Assembly (NCBI GenBank): GCA_964447445.1
Contig: CAYUSW010000020.1
Location: forward strand, 1 to 38,978
Direction: 5' to 3'
DNA from: CAIOGO01 sp964447445
GTDB lineage: Bacteria > Bipolaricaulota > Bipolaricaulia > UBA7950 > UBA9294
DNA length: 38,978 bases
Positions 1-9,073 of the stretch are shown here, in pieces (within the stretch, counting starts at the first letter, position 1; each line of letters begins with the position of its first letter). The notes beneath the pieces were generated by a model, which saw only the letters and a list, made by a program, of their open reading frames with translations, did not search any database and was not told the DNA's origin. The position numbers were made by a program, and so were the translations under genes.

Positions 1-134
1 AGCATGAGTGGGCTCGCCGTCCCGGTTTCGTTCGTCTGCGTTCCGGATGCCTGGGTCTGGGCAAGCACAATGACTGACCCGATCACGGCGCAGAGCAAGG
101 CCAGCGCGATACCGACCGTCAACCACCTTCGCAT
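1..134 (-). CDS. N-terminus of a secreted or membrane-anchored protein (partial)
   Basis: Only the first 44 codons lie in the window; the rest runs off the left edge. The start is ATG at 134, preceded by a strong ribosome binding site (GAGGAGGG) a few bases upstream. The peptide opens with MRRW, then a hydrophobic stretch of about 22 residues ending near LAQTQA, which is a good signal peptide or N-terminal membrane anchor. After it comes a Thr/Ser/Gly-rich stretch. This part is too short and too generic to name a function. It is a real gene start because the ribosome binding site and signal peptide agree; what the mature protein does cannot be said. Confidence 0.7.
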   Translation of the reverse strand, partial: MRRWLTVGIALALLCAVIGSVIVLAQTQASGTQTNETGTASPLM

Positions 135-733
135 CTCGTCCCTCCTCTCTGTCTCGCGACGCAGCCTTCGCCCGAGCGCGGACCTCATCGATCGTGCGGA
201 CACTGCTCCTAACGGATTCGGCGGGCGGACTTGCGCAGATGGACCCAGCGTGCGTTCCGAGTGCGGCGCCCTTTCTCGCTTCGGCCGTGCACAACCACAC
301 CGAGGCAAGTTGTCGAACCCACCGGACAGCGGAGCGTTACACCACACCTCATGGCTCGGCGTCAGAAACGAGAAGCGGACTCCGCAGACAGGATCGTCCC
401 ACCACTCTTCGGTGCTATGCGGAGCATACACCTCACGATCGTCTGCGCAGTGCACAGTCTTTCCCTGTACCTACTGCGGCCTCTTGACAGGCCGCTTTCG
501 GGCGGCACGTGAATGGATCAGACGCCGTCTGGGTCTACGGAAAGGGACGAAGCTGGTAGCGTGGCTCGGCAAGAGAAGACGGTCGACGAGGTTGCGGAAC
601 CTAATCCAGGTGCGCGACAGAAGCGAAGCGTGAGGACGAGAGCGGAACCAACACGAGCGCGCCGCTGCGCCGTGCCTTATCTCGAGAAGCACAGCACAAG
701 CTTCGGCGATCGCTTGACTATGCGACAAAGGCA
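135..733. other. Gene-poor intergenic stretch
   Basis: About 600 bases with no convincing gene. Open frames exist on both strands but their translations are Arg/Ser/Pro-rich without domain character, and none has a good ribosome binding site. One hairpin can be seen: GCGGCCT at 476-482 pairs with AGGCCGC at 489-495 around a 6-base loop, followed on the plus strand by TTTC; it is a weak terminator at best and has no gene to serve. No tRNA cloverleaf was recognised. Confidence 0.5.
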
Positions 734-760
734 GAGCCGAGGAGACTCTCTCCTCGGCTC
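734..760 (-). terminator. Terminator hairpin after tmRNA
   Basis: A perfect 12-bp stem (734-745 with 749-760) around a 3-base loop lies 13 bases beyond the 3' end of the tmRNA. On the minus strand it is followed by TGCCTTTGTC, a weak T tract. Position and stem quality fit an intrinsic terminator for ssrA. Confidence 0.65.
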
Positions 761-772
761 TGGAATCACGTC

Positions 773-1134
<362 letters not shown>

Positions 1135-1153
1135 ATGTCAAAGACCACGCGAC

Positions 1154-1182
1154 ATTATAGGCCCTCGCGCTTCGCTCAACAA
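1154..1182 (-). promoter_or_regulatory. Promoter of ssrA
   Basis: On the minus strand TTGTTG (1182-1177), a 17-base spacer, then TATAAT (1159-1154). Transcription would begin about 12 bases before the mature tmRNA 5' end at 1134, leaving a short leader for RNase P to remove. Confidence 0.75.
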
Positions 1183-1213
1183 GCCCAGATCCTGTATGCT
1201 CTTCCAAGAGACG

Positions 1214-3004
1214 ATGAGATATCCGATGGTTCACCTCTTCCTCGCGCTGGCAGCCGGGATCTTGGTGCAGACGCACACCTCGTTACCTCTCTTCGCCTGG
1301 GTACTCGCCAGCGCGGTTCCTCTCGCCACGCTTGTCGTTCTGCGTCCGTCGTCAGCACGGCGCTTTCTTCTCCTCGCCTGCGTAGTGGCGCTCGGAGCTC
1401 TGCGCGGCGCGGCAGAGCGCGACTTCCCAAACTGGCTTCTCCTCCGCGCTCCGCAGATCTACGAGGTGACAGGAGTGGTTGTCTCCTACCCGAGCCTTGC
1501 CGTAGATCGAATTCGCTTCGTTGTCCAGCCCGACCAGCTCCCTGCCCGAGTTCTCGCGACGTGGATGCGGCCCGGCGCTGCCGCGGGCAGCGTCCACTAC
1601 GGAGACCGTGTACGGCTCACTGGCCGCACGGAGTTGCCAGGCTCGTTTGATGGGTTCGACTATGGCCGGTATCTGAAACGGCAGGGCATCTTCGCCACGA
1701 TGCGCGTCGGCTCCGAGGGTCTCTCCATCGCGGGAGCCAGGCCCGGCGCCCTGCGCGCCGGAGATCGGTTCCGACAGACGCTTCTCGGCTCTCTGCGAGA
1801 GAGGTTGACGCCTCGGCAGTTCGCCCTCGCGCAGAGCTACGTGTTCGGCGACCGGTACGCGCTCTCGGATGAGACGGAGGAGGCCTTCGCCGAAACAGGC
1901 CTGATGCACATCCTCGCTGTGTCCGGCATGCATCTCGCGGTCCTGCTTGCGGGCGCATGGTGGGCCCTGAAGCTCCTGCACGTCCGACCCGCCTTCGCCT
2001 ATCTCTTCCTCTCCGTCGTGGTTCTCGCTGCGGTCTGGATGATTGGCCCGTGGGTGAGTTTCGTCCGATCGGCCCTCCTCTTCGCCTTCGTCGCCGCGGG
2101 CAGTGTCCTCGCCGATCTTGGGTTCGCCCTGCGCCGCTCGGTGCGCCCGATGAACATGCTCGCCGCGGCTGCGTTCGTCCTTCTCCTCGCCGACCCGCAG
2201 TACCTGTTCGATGTCGGCTTCCAACTGAGCGTCGCTGCCACTGCGGGTCTGCTTGCGCTGGCCCCGAAGCAAGGCTGGCCGACGTTTCCCCGCCTGCCGC
2301 GCCGGACCGCCTGCTGCGCGCGCGCAGCCTCTTCTCTCCTCTTCGTCTCGCTTGCCGCTCAGGCGGGAGCTGCCCCCATTCTCGCCCTTCAGTTCGGGAA
2401 GCTTCAGATCTGGACCGCCGTCACAGGCATTGCTGCGATCCCCGTCTCCAGCGTGGCCCTTTGGCTGGGCATCGCAGCTCTTGTCGCTACGCCGTTCGGA
2501 TTCCTGGGGAGCATCGCGGCGCACGCGTTCGGATGGACTCTGGACGTATTCGAGAGCGTCGTCGCTGCCGCCGCCCGTCTCCCTTGGAGCAACATCCCGG
2601 CCGACAACCGAATCGGGATATGGCTGGCCGGACTCGTGGTTCTCCTCTTCGTCTCCAGGGAGTTGCTGGCGGGTTCGTCCCCTCTGATCTGCGAAGCGCC
2701 GGCCGCGTCCTTGCGACACGCGATGGCGAAGGATCGGCCGATTCCGGACAATGGACGCCCGCGGTTGACCGGAGGAAGACGAGGTTCTAGTCTGCTACGC
2801 AATGACGCGCACCGACAGAGAGTGCCTGATTGGGTTCAATCGGATCCCGCAGCTCACGCCGAAGCGGGCGAAGTTGTTGCTCGCGCACTTCGAGTCGTTC
2901 CGCGCCGCCTGGGAGGCCCCGGCGAGCACGCTCTCCGCAGTCTTTGGCTCGTCGATGCTGGGGGAAGCGATTGCATCGGCACGCAGCGACGCAGCCGTCG
3001 ATGA
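1214..3004 (+). CDS. comEC: ComEC/Rec2-type DNA uptake channel, without metallo-beta-lactamase domain
   Basis: Inner-membrane channel for single-stranded DNA during natural transformation. The N-terminal part has two hydrophobic segments and a soluble beta-rich region of the DUF4131 type. The Competence domain follows, marked by GLMHILAVSGMH around residues 229-240, and then several membrane segments up to about residue 485. The family often ends with a metallo-beta-lactamase domain; none is visible. I chose ATG 1214 because AAGAGA lies just upstream; ATG 1196 has no ribosome binding site. The frame stays open to 3004, overlapping dprA by about 200 bases. The hydrophobic, family-like part ends near 2690 and the codon pattern fades near 2775, so the true end may be earlier. 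A one-base shift would use the TAG at 2788-2790, 12 bases before dprA. Adjacent dprA supports the competence role. Confidence 0.8.
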   Translation: MRYPMVHLFLALAAGILVQTHTSLPLFAWVLASAVPLATLVVLRPSSARRFLLLACVVALGALRGAAERDFPNWLLLRAPQIYEVTGVVVSYPSLAVDRIRFVVQPDQLPARVLATWMRPGAAAGSVHYGDRVRLTGRTELPGSFDGFDYGRYLKRQGIFATMRVGSEGLSIAGARPGALRAGDRFRQTLLGSLRERLTPRQFALAQSYVFGDRYALSDETEEAFAETGLMHILAVSGMHLAVLLAGAWWALKLLHVRPAFAYLFLSVVVLAAVWMIGPWVSFVRSALLFAFVAAGSVLADLGFALRRSVRPMNMLAAAAFVLLLADPQYLFDVGFQLSVAATAGLLALAPKQGWPTFPRLPRRTACCARAASSLLFVSLAAQAGAAPILALQFGKLQIWTAVTGIAAIPVSSVALWLGIAALVATPFGFLGSIAAHAFGWTLDVFESVVAAAARLPWSNIPADNRIGIWLAGLVVLLFVSRELLAGSSPLICEAPAASLRHAMAKDRPIPDNGRPRLTGGRRGSSLLRNDAHRQRVPDWVQSDPAAHAEAGEVVARALRVVPRRLGGPGEHALRSLWLVDAGGSDCIGTQRRSRR

Positions 3005-3902
3005 GGAGTTGGAGACCGCGGGCCGGGCAGGGGTCCAGCTCGTCACGCTCGTGGATCCCGAGTACCCGGCTCTCTTGCGCGAGATCGACGATCCGCCGTT
3101 TGCCCTGTACGTGCGCGGCCGGCTCCCCGTGGATACGTCGCGGACGATCGGCATCGTAGGAACGCGCCGCGGGACACAATACGGGAAGCTCGTCGCTGCA
3201 AGGTTGGCGAGCCAGCTCGCGATGAAGGGAATCGTTATCGTGAGCGGCCTCGCAGCCGGGATCGACGCCGCCGCGCACCAAGGCGCGCTCGATGTGCGCG
3301 GCCACACTGTCGCAGTGCTTGGATGTGGGCTCGACATCCCCTATCCGAAGACGAACCAGCCGCTGCTCGAACGCATCACGGCCGAGGGCACGGCGATGAG
3401 CGAGTATCCGCTGGGGACTCGCCCGGCCAAGTGGACATTTCCCCAACGGAACCGCATTCTGGCCGGACTCTGCCGCGGCGTGGTCGTTGTCCAGGCCCCC
3501 CTGCGCAGCGGGGCACTCATCACGGCACGTCTCGCGCTTGAACAGGGGCGCGAGGTCTTCGCAGTGCCCGGCAACATCACGACAGCCACGTCGGCAGGAA
3601 CCAACAACCTGATTCGGCAAGGAGCCAAGATCGTCGAGACGATCGACGACATTCTCGAGGAGTTCCCCGATCTCCGCGCGAGGGCCGACCGCACCCCGAT
3701 GCCTGAGGAGTCGGAGGAGGTCTCCTTGGGGGGGCGGGAGCGCCGCGTCTACAATCTCATCGGCCTTGATCCAGTCCACATTGACGATATCATTGCGCGC
3801 GCGGACCTTTCCCCCACCGAAGCCTCGCACGTACTCCTGCTCTTGCAGCTTGAGGATCTCATTGCGGAAGTCGACGGCGGGTGCTACGTCCGACGGTCGT
3901 AG
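2802..3902 (+). CDS. dprA: DNA processing protein DprA (RecA loader in transformation)
   Basis: Cytoplasmic protein that binds incoming single-stranded DNA and loads RecA. The N-terminal region (about 1-60) is helix-hairpin-helix-like (IGFNRIPQLTPKRAKLLL). The Rossmann-type core covers about 80-290, with GIVGTRRGTQYG at 117-128, SGLAAGID at 148-155, PQRNRILAGL, and SGALITARLALEQGREVFAVPG. The C-terminal 60 residues form a winged helix (RVYNLIGLDPVHIDDII...). Length 366 is normal for the family. In the core, QAPLRSGALIT stands where many members have EAxxxSGxLIT. It follows comEC, and AGGAGG right after its stop serves ndk, so it is probably cotranscribed with both. Confidence 0.95.
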   Translation: MTRTDRECLIGFNRIPQLTPKRAKLLLAHFESFRAAWEAPASTLSAVFGSSMLGEAIASARSDAAVDEELETAGRAGVQLVTLVDPEYPALLREIDDPPFALYVRGRLPVDTSRTIGIVGTRRGTQYGKLVAARLASQLAMKGIVIVSGLAAGIDAAAHQGALDVRGHTVAVLGCGLDIPYPKTNQPLLERITAEGTAMSEYPLGTRPAKWTFPQRNRILAGLCRGVVVVQAPLRSGALITARLALEQGREVFAVPGNITTATSAGTNNLIRQGAKIVETIDDILEEFPDLRARADRTPMPEESEEVSLGGRERRVYNLIGLDPVHIDDIIARADLSPTEASHVLLLLQLEDLIAEVDGGCYVRRS

Positions 3903-3912
3903 GAGGAACCAG

Positions 3913-4362
3913 ATGTCGATGCAACGTACGCTTGTGCTCTGCAAGCCCGACGCCGTCCAGCGGGGACTTGTCGGGCGCGTCGTCTCCCGCTTTGAGGAGA
4001 AGGGCCTGAAGCTTGTGGGAATGAAGATGCTCTGGGTCGACGAGGCCCTCGCGGCGAGACATTACGCCGAGCACGTGGAGAAGCCGTTCTACGCTGACCT
4101 TCTCCGCTTCATCACCGCATCTCCGATCGTCGCTCTCGCCGTGGAGGGAGACAGCGCAGTGGAGGTTGTGCGGAACTTGATGGGCGTGACGAACCCGCAG
4201 AAGGCGGGATCGGGAACGATTCGCGGCGACTTCGGCCTGAACCTGACGATGAACCTCGTGCACGGCTCGGACTCCCTGGCCTCGGCTCAGCGGGAGTTGG
4301 CGCTCTTTTTCGCGCCGGCCGAGTTGCATGATTACCAGACGGCACTACGAGATTGGACCTAG
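3913..4362 (+). CDS. ndk: Nucleoside diphosphate kinase
   Basis: Transfers the gamma-phosphate between nucleoside triphosphates and diphosphates through a phosphohistidine, balancing NTP pools in the cytoplasm. The start is ATG 3913, six bases after a perfect AGGAGG at 3901-3906; longer upstream reading of this frame lies inside dprA and is discarded. The protein is 149 residues, the usual size. It shows the N-terminal RTLVLCKPDAVQRGLVG strand, the GTIRGDFGL motif at 101-109, and the active-site NLVHGSDS with His117. A hairpin (TGCGCTC/GAGCGCA, 4376-4396) lies between this gene and valS; it could be an attenuator or processing site, but has no T tract. Confidence 0.97.
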   Translation: MSMQRTLVLCKPDAVQRGLVGRVVSRFEEKGLKLVGMKMLWVDEALAARHYAEHVEKPFYADLLRFITASPIVALAVEGDSAVEVVRNLMGVTNPQKAGSGTIRGDFGLNLTMNLVHGSDSLASAQRELALFFAPAELHDYQTALRDWT

Positions 4363-4415
4363 ATGTGATGAAACCTGCGCTCGATGGCTGAGCGCACGCC
4401 CGACGGAGGCAGAAG

Positions 4416-7040
4416 ATGGAACTCTCCAAGCGATACCAGCCGGCAGACGTGGAGGCAAAGAACTATCGCCTCTGGGAAGAGGGGGACTACTTCCGTGCGT
4501 CCGTCGGCGTCGTTGGAAAGGTTCCCTTCTCGATCGTGATCCCGCCGCCCAACATCACGGGGCGGCTGCACATGGGACACGCGCTGAACAACACGCTTCA
4601 GGATGTAGTCATTCGCTACCGGCGGATGAAGGGCGACTCGGCGTGCTGGTTCCCAGGAACGGATCACGCCGGCATCGCGACCCAGAACGTCGTGGAACGA
4701 GAACTCTCCCGCGAGGGGACGAATCGCCACGAGCTCGGGCGCGAGGCGTTTGTGGAGCGAGTCTGGAACTGGAAAGCCAAATACGGCTCGGAGATCATCG
4801 ACCAGCTGAAGGCCCTTGGATGCTCGTGCGACTGGTCACGGCTGCGCTTCACGCTCGATGACGGCCTGTCGACAGCCGTTCGCGAGGTTTTCGTTCAGCT
4901 CTACAACGAAGGGCTCATCTACCGCGGCGAATACCTGACCAACTGGTGTCCCCGCTGCAGCACGGCGCTGTCCGACCTTGAGGTGGACCATCGGGAGGTC
5001 GACGGAGCCCTGTACTACATCCGCTACATGCTGGAGAACGGCGGGAACCTGACGATCGCCACCACGCGTCCGGAAACGATGCTCGGAGACACCGCCATTG
5101 CCGTCCATCCGACCGACGCGCGGTTCGCTCACCTGATCGGCGCGACAGCCATTTTGCCGCTGCTCGGCCGCCGGCTGCCGATCGTCGGAGCCGAATCCGT
5201 GGACCCGACCTTCGGGACCGGTGCGTTGAAGGTGACGCCAGCTCACGATCCCGTCGACTTCGACATCGCTAAGGCTCACGGGCTCGATTCGATCAACATC
5301 CTGAGCCCCGACGGGACGCTCAACGCCAACGCAGGGCCATTCCAGGGCCTCTCCCGCGACGCGGCGCGCAAGGCCGTCATCGAGCGACTGAAGGCGGAAG
5401 GGCTGATCGAGAAGGTCGACGCGTATCGCCACGCCGTCGGGCACTGCGACCGCTGCGACACGCTCGTGGAGCCGCTCTTGTCCACGCAGTGGTTCGTGCG
5501 GATGGAACCGTTGGCACGGGAAGCTCTGCAGGCGGTGAAAGACGGACGCATCCGGTTCGTGCCCGATCGATGGACAAAGCTCTACAACGATTGGCTGGAG
5601 AACATCCGCGACTGGTGCATCTCGCGTCAGCTCTGGTGGGGGCACCGCATTCCCGTGTGGTACGGTCCTGACGAGCACGAGTTCGTCGCCCGTTCGGAGA
5701 GCGAGGCCATCGCCGCGGCGCGCGCGCACTACGGCATCGAGGTGGAGCTGCGACAGGACGAAGACGTGCTCGATACATGGTTCTCGTCGTGGCTGTGGCC
5801 CTTCTCCGTGATGGGATGGCCCGAGGCATCCGACGACCTGAAGGCCTACTTCCCGACCTCGTTCCTCGTTACTGCCTTCGACATCCTCTTCTTCTGGGTG
5901 TCGCGAATGATCATGGCGTCGCTCCACTTCATGGGCGACGTGCCGTTCCGGACGGTGTACATCACGCCCCTCGTGGTCGACGACAAGGGGCAAAAGATGT
6001 CGAAGTCGAAGGGCAACAGCGTCGACCCGATCGACCTGATCGGCGACTACGGCGCCGACGCGTTGCGGCTCGCGGTGGCCCACACGACAGGCAAGGGGCG
6101 CACCGTGCGGATGCCGTGGTCGGACCTCGCCGAGGGCCGCAACTTCCTGAACAAGCTGTGGAACATGTCGCGCTTCATCCTCATGAACCTGGGAGACGAA
6201 CGGCCGCCTCTTCCGGCACAGCTCACGGAGCTGGAGGATCGCTACATCCTGTCGCGGCTCTCTGCCACGATCGAGTCGGTCACGAGCTATCTCGAGGACT
6301 ACAGCTTCCACCTCGCGGCCGAGACGCTCTATGACTTCACCTGGCACGAGGTCTGCGATTGGTACGTGGAGATGGCGAAGCCTCGCCTCGCCTCGGAGGA
6401 CGTGGCGGTCCGCGGAGTCCTGCATCACGTCCTACGGGAGACGATCAAGCTCCTGCATCCGTTCATCCCGTTCATCACGGAGGAGATCTGGCAGGTGCTG
6501 GGCGAGAGCCCCGCGTCGGTGTCCGTCGCGCCATACCCGACCCCGGGGCCGCGCGATGAAGAGGCGGAGATCACGATGCGCTCGGTCCAAGAGGTCGCCA
6601 CAGCCGTGCGCAATCTGCGCGCCGAGCTGAGCGTGCCGGCTACCGCTCGTCTCCGCGTTCTCGTCCGCACCAGCGACTCGAGCCTCAGAGAAGCCGTGCG
6701 AGACAAGGCCGCCGCGCTGTCCGTCTTGTGCGGGGTCGAGGAGTGGAAGACCGGTCCGAGATTGCGCCCCGCCAGTGGTTCAGCGCGCCAGGTCCTGTCG
6801 TCGGCGGAGGTGTTCGTCCCGCTCGCCGAGTGGATCGATGTCGAGGCGGAAAGCCGCCGCCTGCGCGCGGAACTGGTGTCCGTGGAAGCAGAGCTCGCGA
6901 AGGTCGAGGCCACGCTTGCGAACGACCGATTCCTCGCCCGTGCTCCAGAGGACGTCGTCGCGAAAGAGCGGGGCAAGCAAGAGGAGTTCCGGCGGAAGCG
7001 CGACCGACTGCGAGCCAATCTCGATTCGCTCGGAGGGTAG
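4416..7040 (+). CDS. valS: Valyl-tRNA synthetase
   Basis: Class I synthetase that attaches valine to tRNA-Val and edits mischarged threonine. The start ATG 4416 has GGAGG about six bases upstream. The HIGH motif is HMGH at 52-55 inside PPPNITGRLHMGHALNNT. The editing domain follows (ATTRPETMLGDTAIAVHP; GTGALKVTPAHDPVDF). KMSKS lies at 527-531 (GQKMSKSKGN). The anticodon-binding region comes after about 600, and the last 65 residues form the family's C-terminal coiled coil. The length of 874 is normal. The stop codon abuts the folC start. A hairpin just upstream (4376-4396) has none of the conserved features of a T-box leader that I can recognise. Confidence 0.97.
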   Translation: MELSKRYQPADVEAKNYRLWEEGDYFRASVGVVGKVPFSIVIPPPNITGRLHMGHALNNTLQDVVIRYRRMKGDSACWFPGTDHAGIATQNVVERELSREGTNRHELGREAFVERVWNWKAKYGSEIIDQLKALGCSCDWSRLRFTLDDGLSTAVREVFVQLYNEGLIYRGEYLTNWCPRCSTALSDLEVDHREVDGALYYIRYMLENGGNLTIATTRPETMLGDTAIAVHPTDARFAHLIGATAILPLLGRRLPIVGAESVDPTFGTGALKVTPAHDPVDFDIAKAHGLDSINILSPDGTLNANAGPFQGLSRDAARKAVIERLKAEGLIEKVDAYRHAVGHCDRCDTLVEPLLSTQWFVRMEPLAREALQAVKDGRIRFVPDRWTKLYNDWLENIRDWCISRQLWWGHRIPVWYGPDEHEFVARSESEAIAAARAHYGIEVELRQDEDVLDTWFSSWLWPFSVMGWPEASDDLKAYFPTSFLVTAFDILFFWVSRMIMASLHFMGDVPFRTVYITPLVVDDKGQKMSKSKGNSVDPIDLIGDYGADALRLAVAHTTGKGRTVRMPWSDLAEGRNFLNKLWNMSRFILMNLGDERPPLPAQLTELEDRYILSRLSATIESVTSYLEDYSFHLAAETLYDFTWHEVCDWYVEMAKPRLASEDVAVRGVLHHVLRETIKLLHPFIPFITEEIWQVLGESPASVSVAPYPTPGPRDEEAEITMRSVQEVATAVRNLRAELSVPATARLRVLVRTSDSSLREAVRDKAAALSVLCGVEEWKTGPRLRPASGSARQVLSSAEVFVPLAEWIDVEAESRRLRAELVSVEAELAKVEATLANDRFLARAPEDVVAKERGKQEEFRRKRDRLRANLDSLGG

Positions 7041-8333
7041 ATGGACTACGCCGCGGCGCGCGCGGTTCTTGACCGTCTTCCTCGATTCGAGGTCAAGCCA
7101 GGGCTCGAAAGGATCGATCGCCTTCTCGACTCTCTCGGGCGACCGGAGCGCAGCTTGCCCGCCATCCACGTGACAGGCACGAACGGGAAAGGCTCCGTCG
7201 TCGCCATGCTGGCATCCGTGCTCCGGCGGGCCGGCTGGCGCGTCGGACGCTACACGTCGCCCGACGTTGTCGACTTCCGCGACCGCGTCTGTGTTGGCGC
7301 TGAATGGATCAACGAGCAGGCGTTCGCCCGCATCGTGGGCGGGATGCGCGCCGCCCTGTTCGCATGCGACGACGTGCCGAGTCAGTTCGAGGCCCTGACC
7401 GCTACGGCGTTTGCGCACTTCCGCGACTGCGCTGTGGACGTCGCGGTCGTCGAAGTCGGACTCGGCGGGCGCTTCGACGCCACCAACGTCGTGACGCCGA
7501 TCCTCACGGCGCTGACCAACGTCTCGCTCGATCACACGGCAATCCTCGGCAAGACCGAGGGCGAGATCGCCTGGGAGAAGGCGGGGATCGCGAAGCCCGC
7601 CGCTCCGATGCTCGTCGGGCGACTCTCTGCTGCCGTGGCGGACGTCGTCCGACGCGAGTGCACGGCGGTCGGCGCGCCGCTCCGCTCGGCGGACGTCTTC
7701 GTCGAGGACCGCGGTCGCGACGGCCGTCGTCGTGTCTACCGCGTCCAGGGCGAGGACTTGCCGGGCCTCGTGAAGCTCCCGCTTCTCGGCGTCTACCAGC
7801 GCGAGAACCTCCAGCTTGCGCTTTCCGCCGTTCTCGCTCTGCGAGACCGAGGCTGGCGGATCTCGCGCGAGGCTGTGGCCGACGGCCTCGCATCCGTCGA
7901 GTGGCCCGGACGCTGGGAAGTGGTGAGAGAGGCACCCAGCGTGATCCTCGACGGCGCTCACAACCCCGCGGCTGCCGCCTCCATCGCGGCGGGCATTGCC
8001 GAGTGGGAGCCGGCTCGCGAGCGCAGGACGCTTCTCCTCGGGATCCTCGCCGACAAAGACGTGGCGGGGATTGTGTCCGCACTCGCGCCGCACTTCACGC
8101 GAATCGGCGTCGCCGCGTCGTCGAGCCCGCGCTCCCTTCCCGCAGAGGCACTCGCGCGCGAGGTGGAGAGAGTTGCCGAGCGGGCGATCCGCTATGATTC
8201 CGTCGAGGAGGGGGTGTGCGGTCTCTTGGGCCTGACAGATCCACGCGACACGGTTCTTGTGACGGGATCTCTCACCGTCGTCGCGGAGGCGCGTCGTGTG
8301 TTCGTCGGCCGCCCGGGGGAGGCCGCCGCATGA
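7041..8333 (+). CDS. folC: Folylpolyglutamate synthase / dihydrofolate synthase
   Basis: ATP-dependent ligase of the Mur ligase superfamily that adds glutamate to folates and, in many bacteria, first makes dihydrofolate from dihydropteroate. The P-loop is VTGTNGKGS at 44-52. Other family marks are TSPDVVDFRDRV, the AVVEVGLGGRFDATNVV segment, SLDHTAILGKTEGEIAWEKAGI, and GRWE with DGAHNP in the C-terminal domain. The length of 430 is typical. ATG follows the valS stop directly, with GGAGGG inside the end of valS. valS-folC adjacency is common in bacteria. Whether it has one or both activities cannot be told from sequence alone. Confidence 0.95.
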   Translation: MDYAAARAVLDRLPRFEVKPGLERIDRLLDSLGRPERSLPAIHVTGTNGKGSVVAMLASVLRRAGWRVGRYTSPDVVDFRDRVCVGAEWINEQAFARIVGGMRAALFACDDVPSQFEALTATAFAHFRDCAVDVAVVEVGLGGRFDATNVVTPILTALTNVSLDHTAILGKTEGEIAWEKAGIAKPAAPMLVGRLSAAVADVVRRECTAVGAPLRSADVFVEDRGRDGRRRVYRVQGEDLPGLVKLPLLGVYQRENLQLALSAVLALRDRGWRISREAVADGLASVEWPGRWEVVREAPSVILDGAHNPAAAASIAAGIAEWEPARERRTLLLGILADKDVAGIVSALAPHFTRIGVAASSSPRSLPAEALAREVERVAERAIRYDSVEEGVCGLLGLTDPRDTVLVTGSLTVVAEARRVFVGRPGEAAA

Positions 8334-9073
8334 CCCTGCTCGACCAGGTCAAGGCCGAAAGGCTCCCGCAGCACGTCGCCATCATCATGGACGGGAACGG
8401 CCGTTGGGCCGCGGCGCATGGGTTGCCGCGAGCCGCCGGCCACCAGGCGGGCGCTCTCGCGGCCGAGCGCGTTGTGCGCTTTCTGCACGCACGACTCGAG
8501 ATTCCCTACGTCACCTTGTTCGCCTTCTCGTCAGAGAACTGGACCCGCCCGCGGGCTGAGGTCGCACTCCTCATGAAGCTGTTGGGCGACTTCCTTCGCT
8601 CGCGCCTGTCGGAGTTCGCCGAGGCGGGTATGCGACTCCGCGTGATCGGCGATCTCGATCGCGTTCCCGCAGAGCTGCGCCGGGAAGTGGAACGCGCGCT
8701 CGAGGCCACGGCGGCGAACGATCGCCTTTGCCTGACGATCGCATTGAGCTACGGAGCGCGACAGGAGATCGCCGCGGCCGCGCGGCGCATCGCCCAGGAG
8801 GTCGCGGCCGGAAGCCTCCGGCCGGAGACGGTCGACGAGGCAGTCCTCGCAAGCCACCTCGAGACGTTCGGCGTGCCCGACCCGGATCTCGTGATCCGGA
8901 CGAGCGGCGAGCAGAGGCTGTCGAATTTCCTCCTCTGGCAGTCCGCGTACGCTGAGCTGTATTTCGCGCAGGCTCCATGGCCGGACTTCACACCCGCCGA
9001 GTTGTTGCGGGCACTGGCGGAGTATCAGAGTCGGAATCGACGCTTCGGAGCGGTGGAGGGAGCCCCGGCATGA
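8330..9073 (+). CDS. uppS: Undecaprenyl diphosphate synthase (cis-prenyltransferase)
   Basis: Condenses isopentenyl diphosphate onto farnesyl diphosphate to make the C55 carrier for peptidoglycan and other surface polymers. The catalytic Asp21 lies in HVAIIMDGNGRWA. Further signatures are the FAFSSENWTRP segment and the C-terminal DLVIRTSGEQRLSNFLLWQSAYAEL region, which holds the Arg and Ser residues that bind the diphosphate. At 247 residues it has the usual size. The start ATG 8330 overlaps the folC stop as ATGA, implying translational coupling; the frame is open further upstream but only inside folC. The next gene, cdsA, overlaps in the same way. Confidence 0.97.
   Translation: MTLLDQVKAERLPQHVAIIMDGNGRWAAAHGLPRAAGHQAGALAAERVVRFLHARLEIPYVTLFAFSSENWTRPRAEVALLMKLLGDFLRSRLSEFAEAGMRLRVIGDLDRVPAELRREVERALEATAANDRLCLTIALSYGARQEIAAAARRIAQEVAAGSLRPETVDEAVLASHLETFGVPDPDLVIRTSGEQRLSNFLLWQSAYAELYFAQAPWPDFTPAELLRALAEYQSRNRRFGAVEGAPA

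Noticed and set aside
476..495. Hairpin in the left intergenic gap as a terminator
   Set aside because: No gene ends near it and the following T run is too short.
1196..1213. Upstream ATG 1196 as the comEC start
   Set aside because: It has no ribosome binding site and lies close to the ssrA promoter; ATG 1214 has AAGAGA upstream.
1352..2719. A 455-codon minus-strand open frame
   Set aside because: Antisense shadow of comEC; a charged, repetitive translation typical of noncoding frames in GC-rich DNA.
4376..4396. T-box leader before valS
   Set aside because: Only one short hairpin in a 53-base gap; none of the conserved T-box parts is present, and there is no room for them.
4836..6428. A 530-codon minus-strand open frame
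   Set aside because: Antisense shadow of valS; His/Arg/Val-rich translation with no family resemblance and no ribosome binding site.
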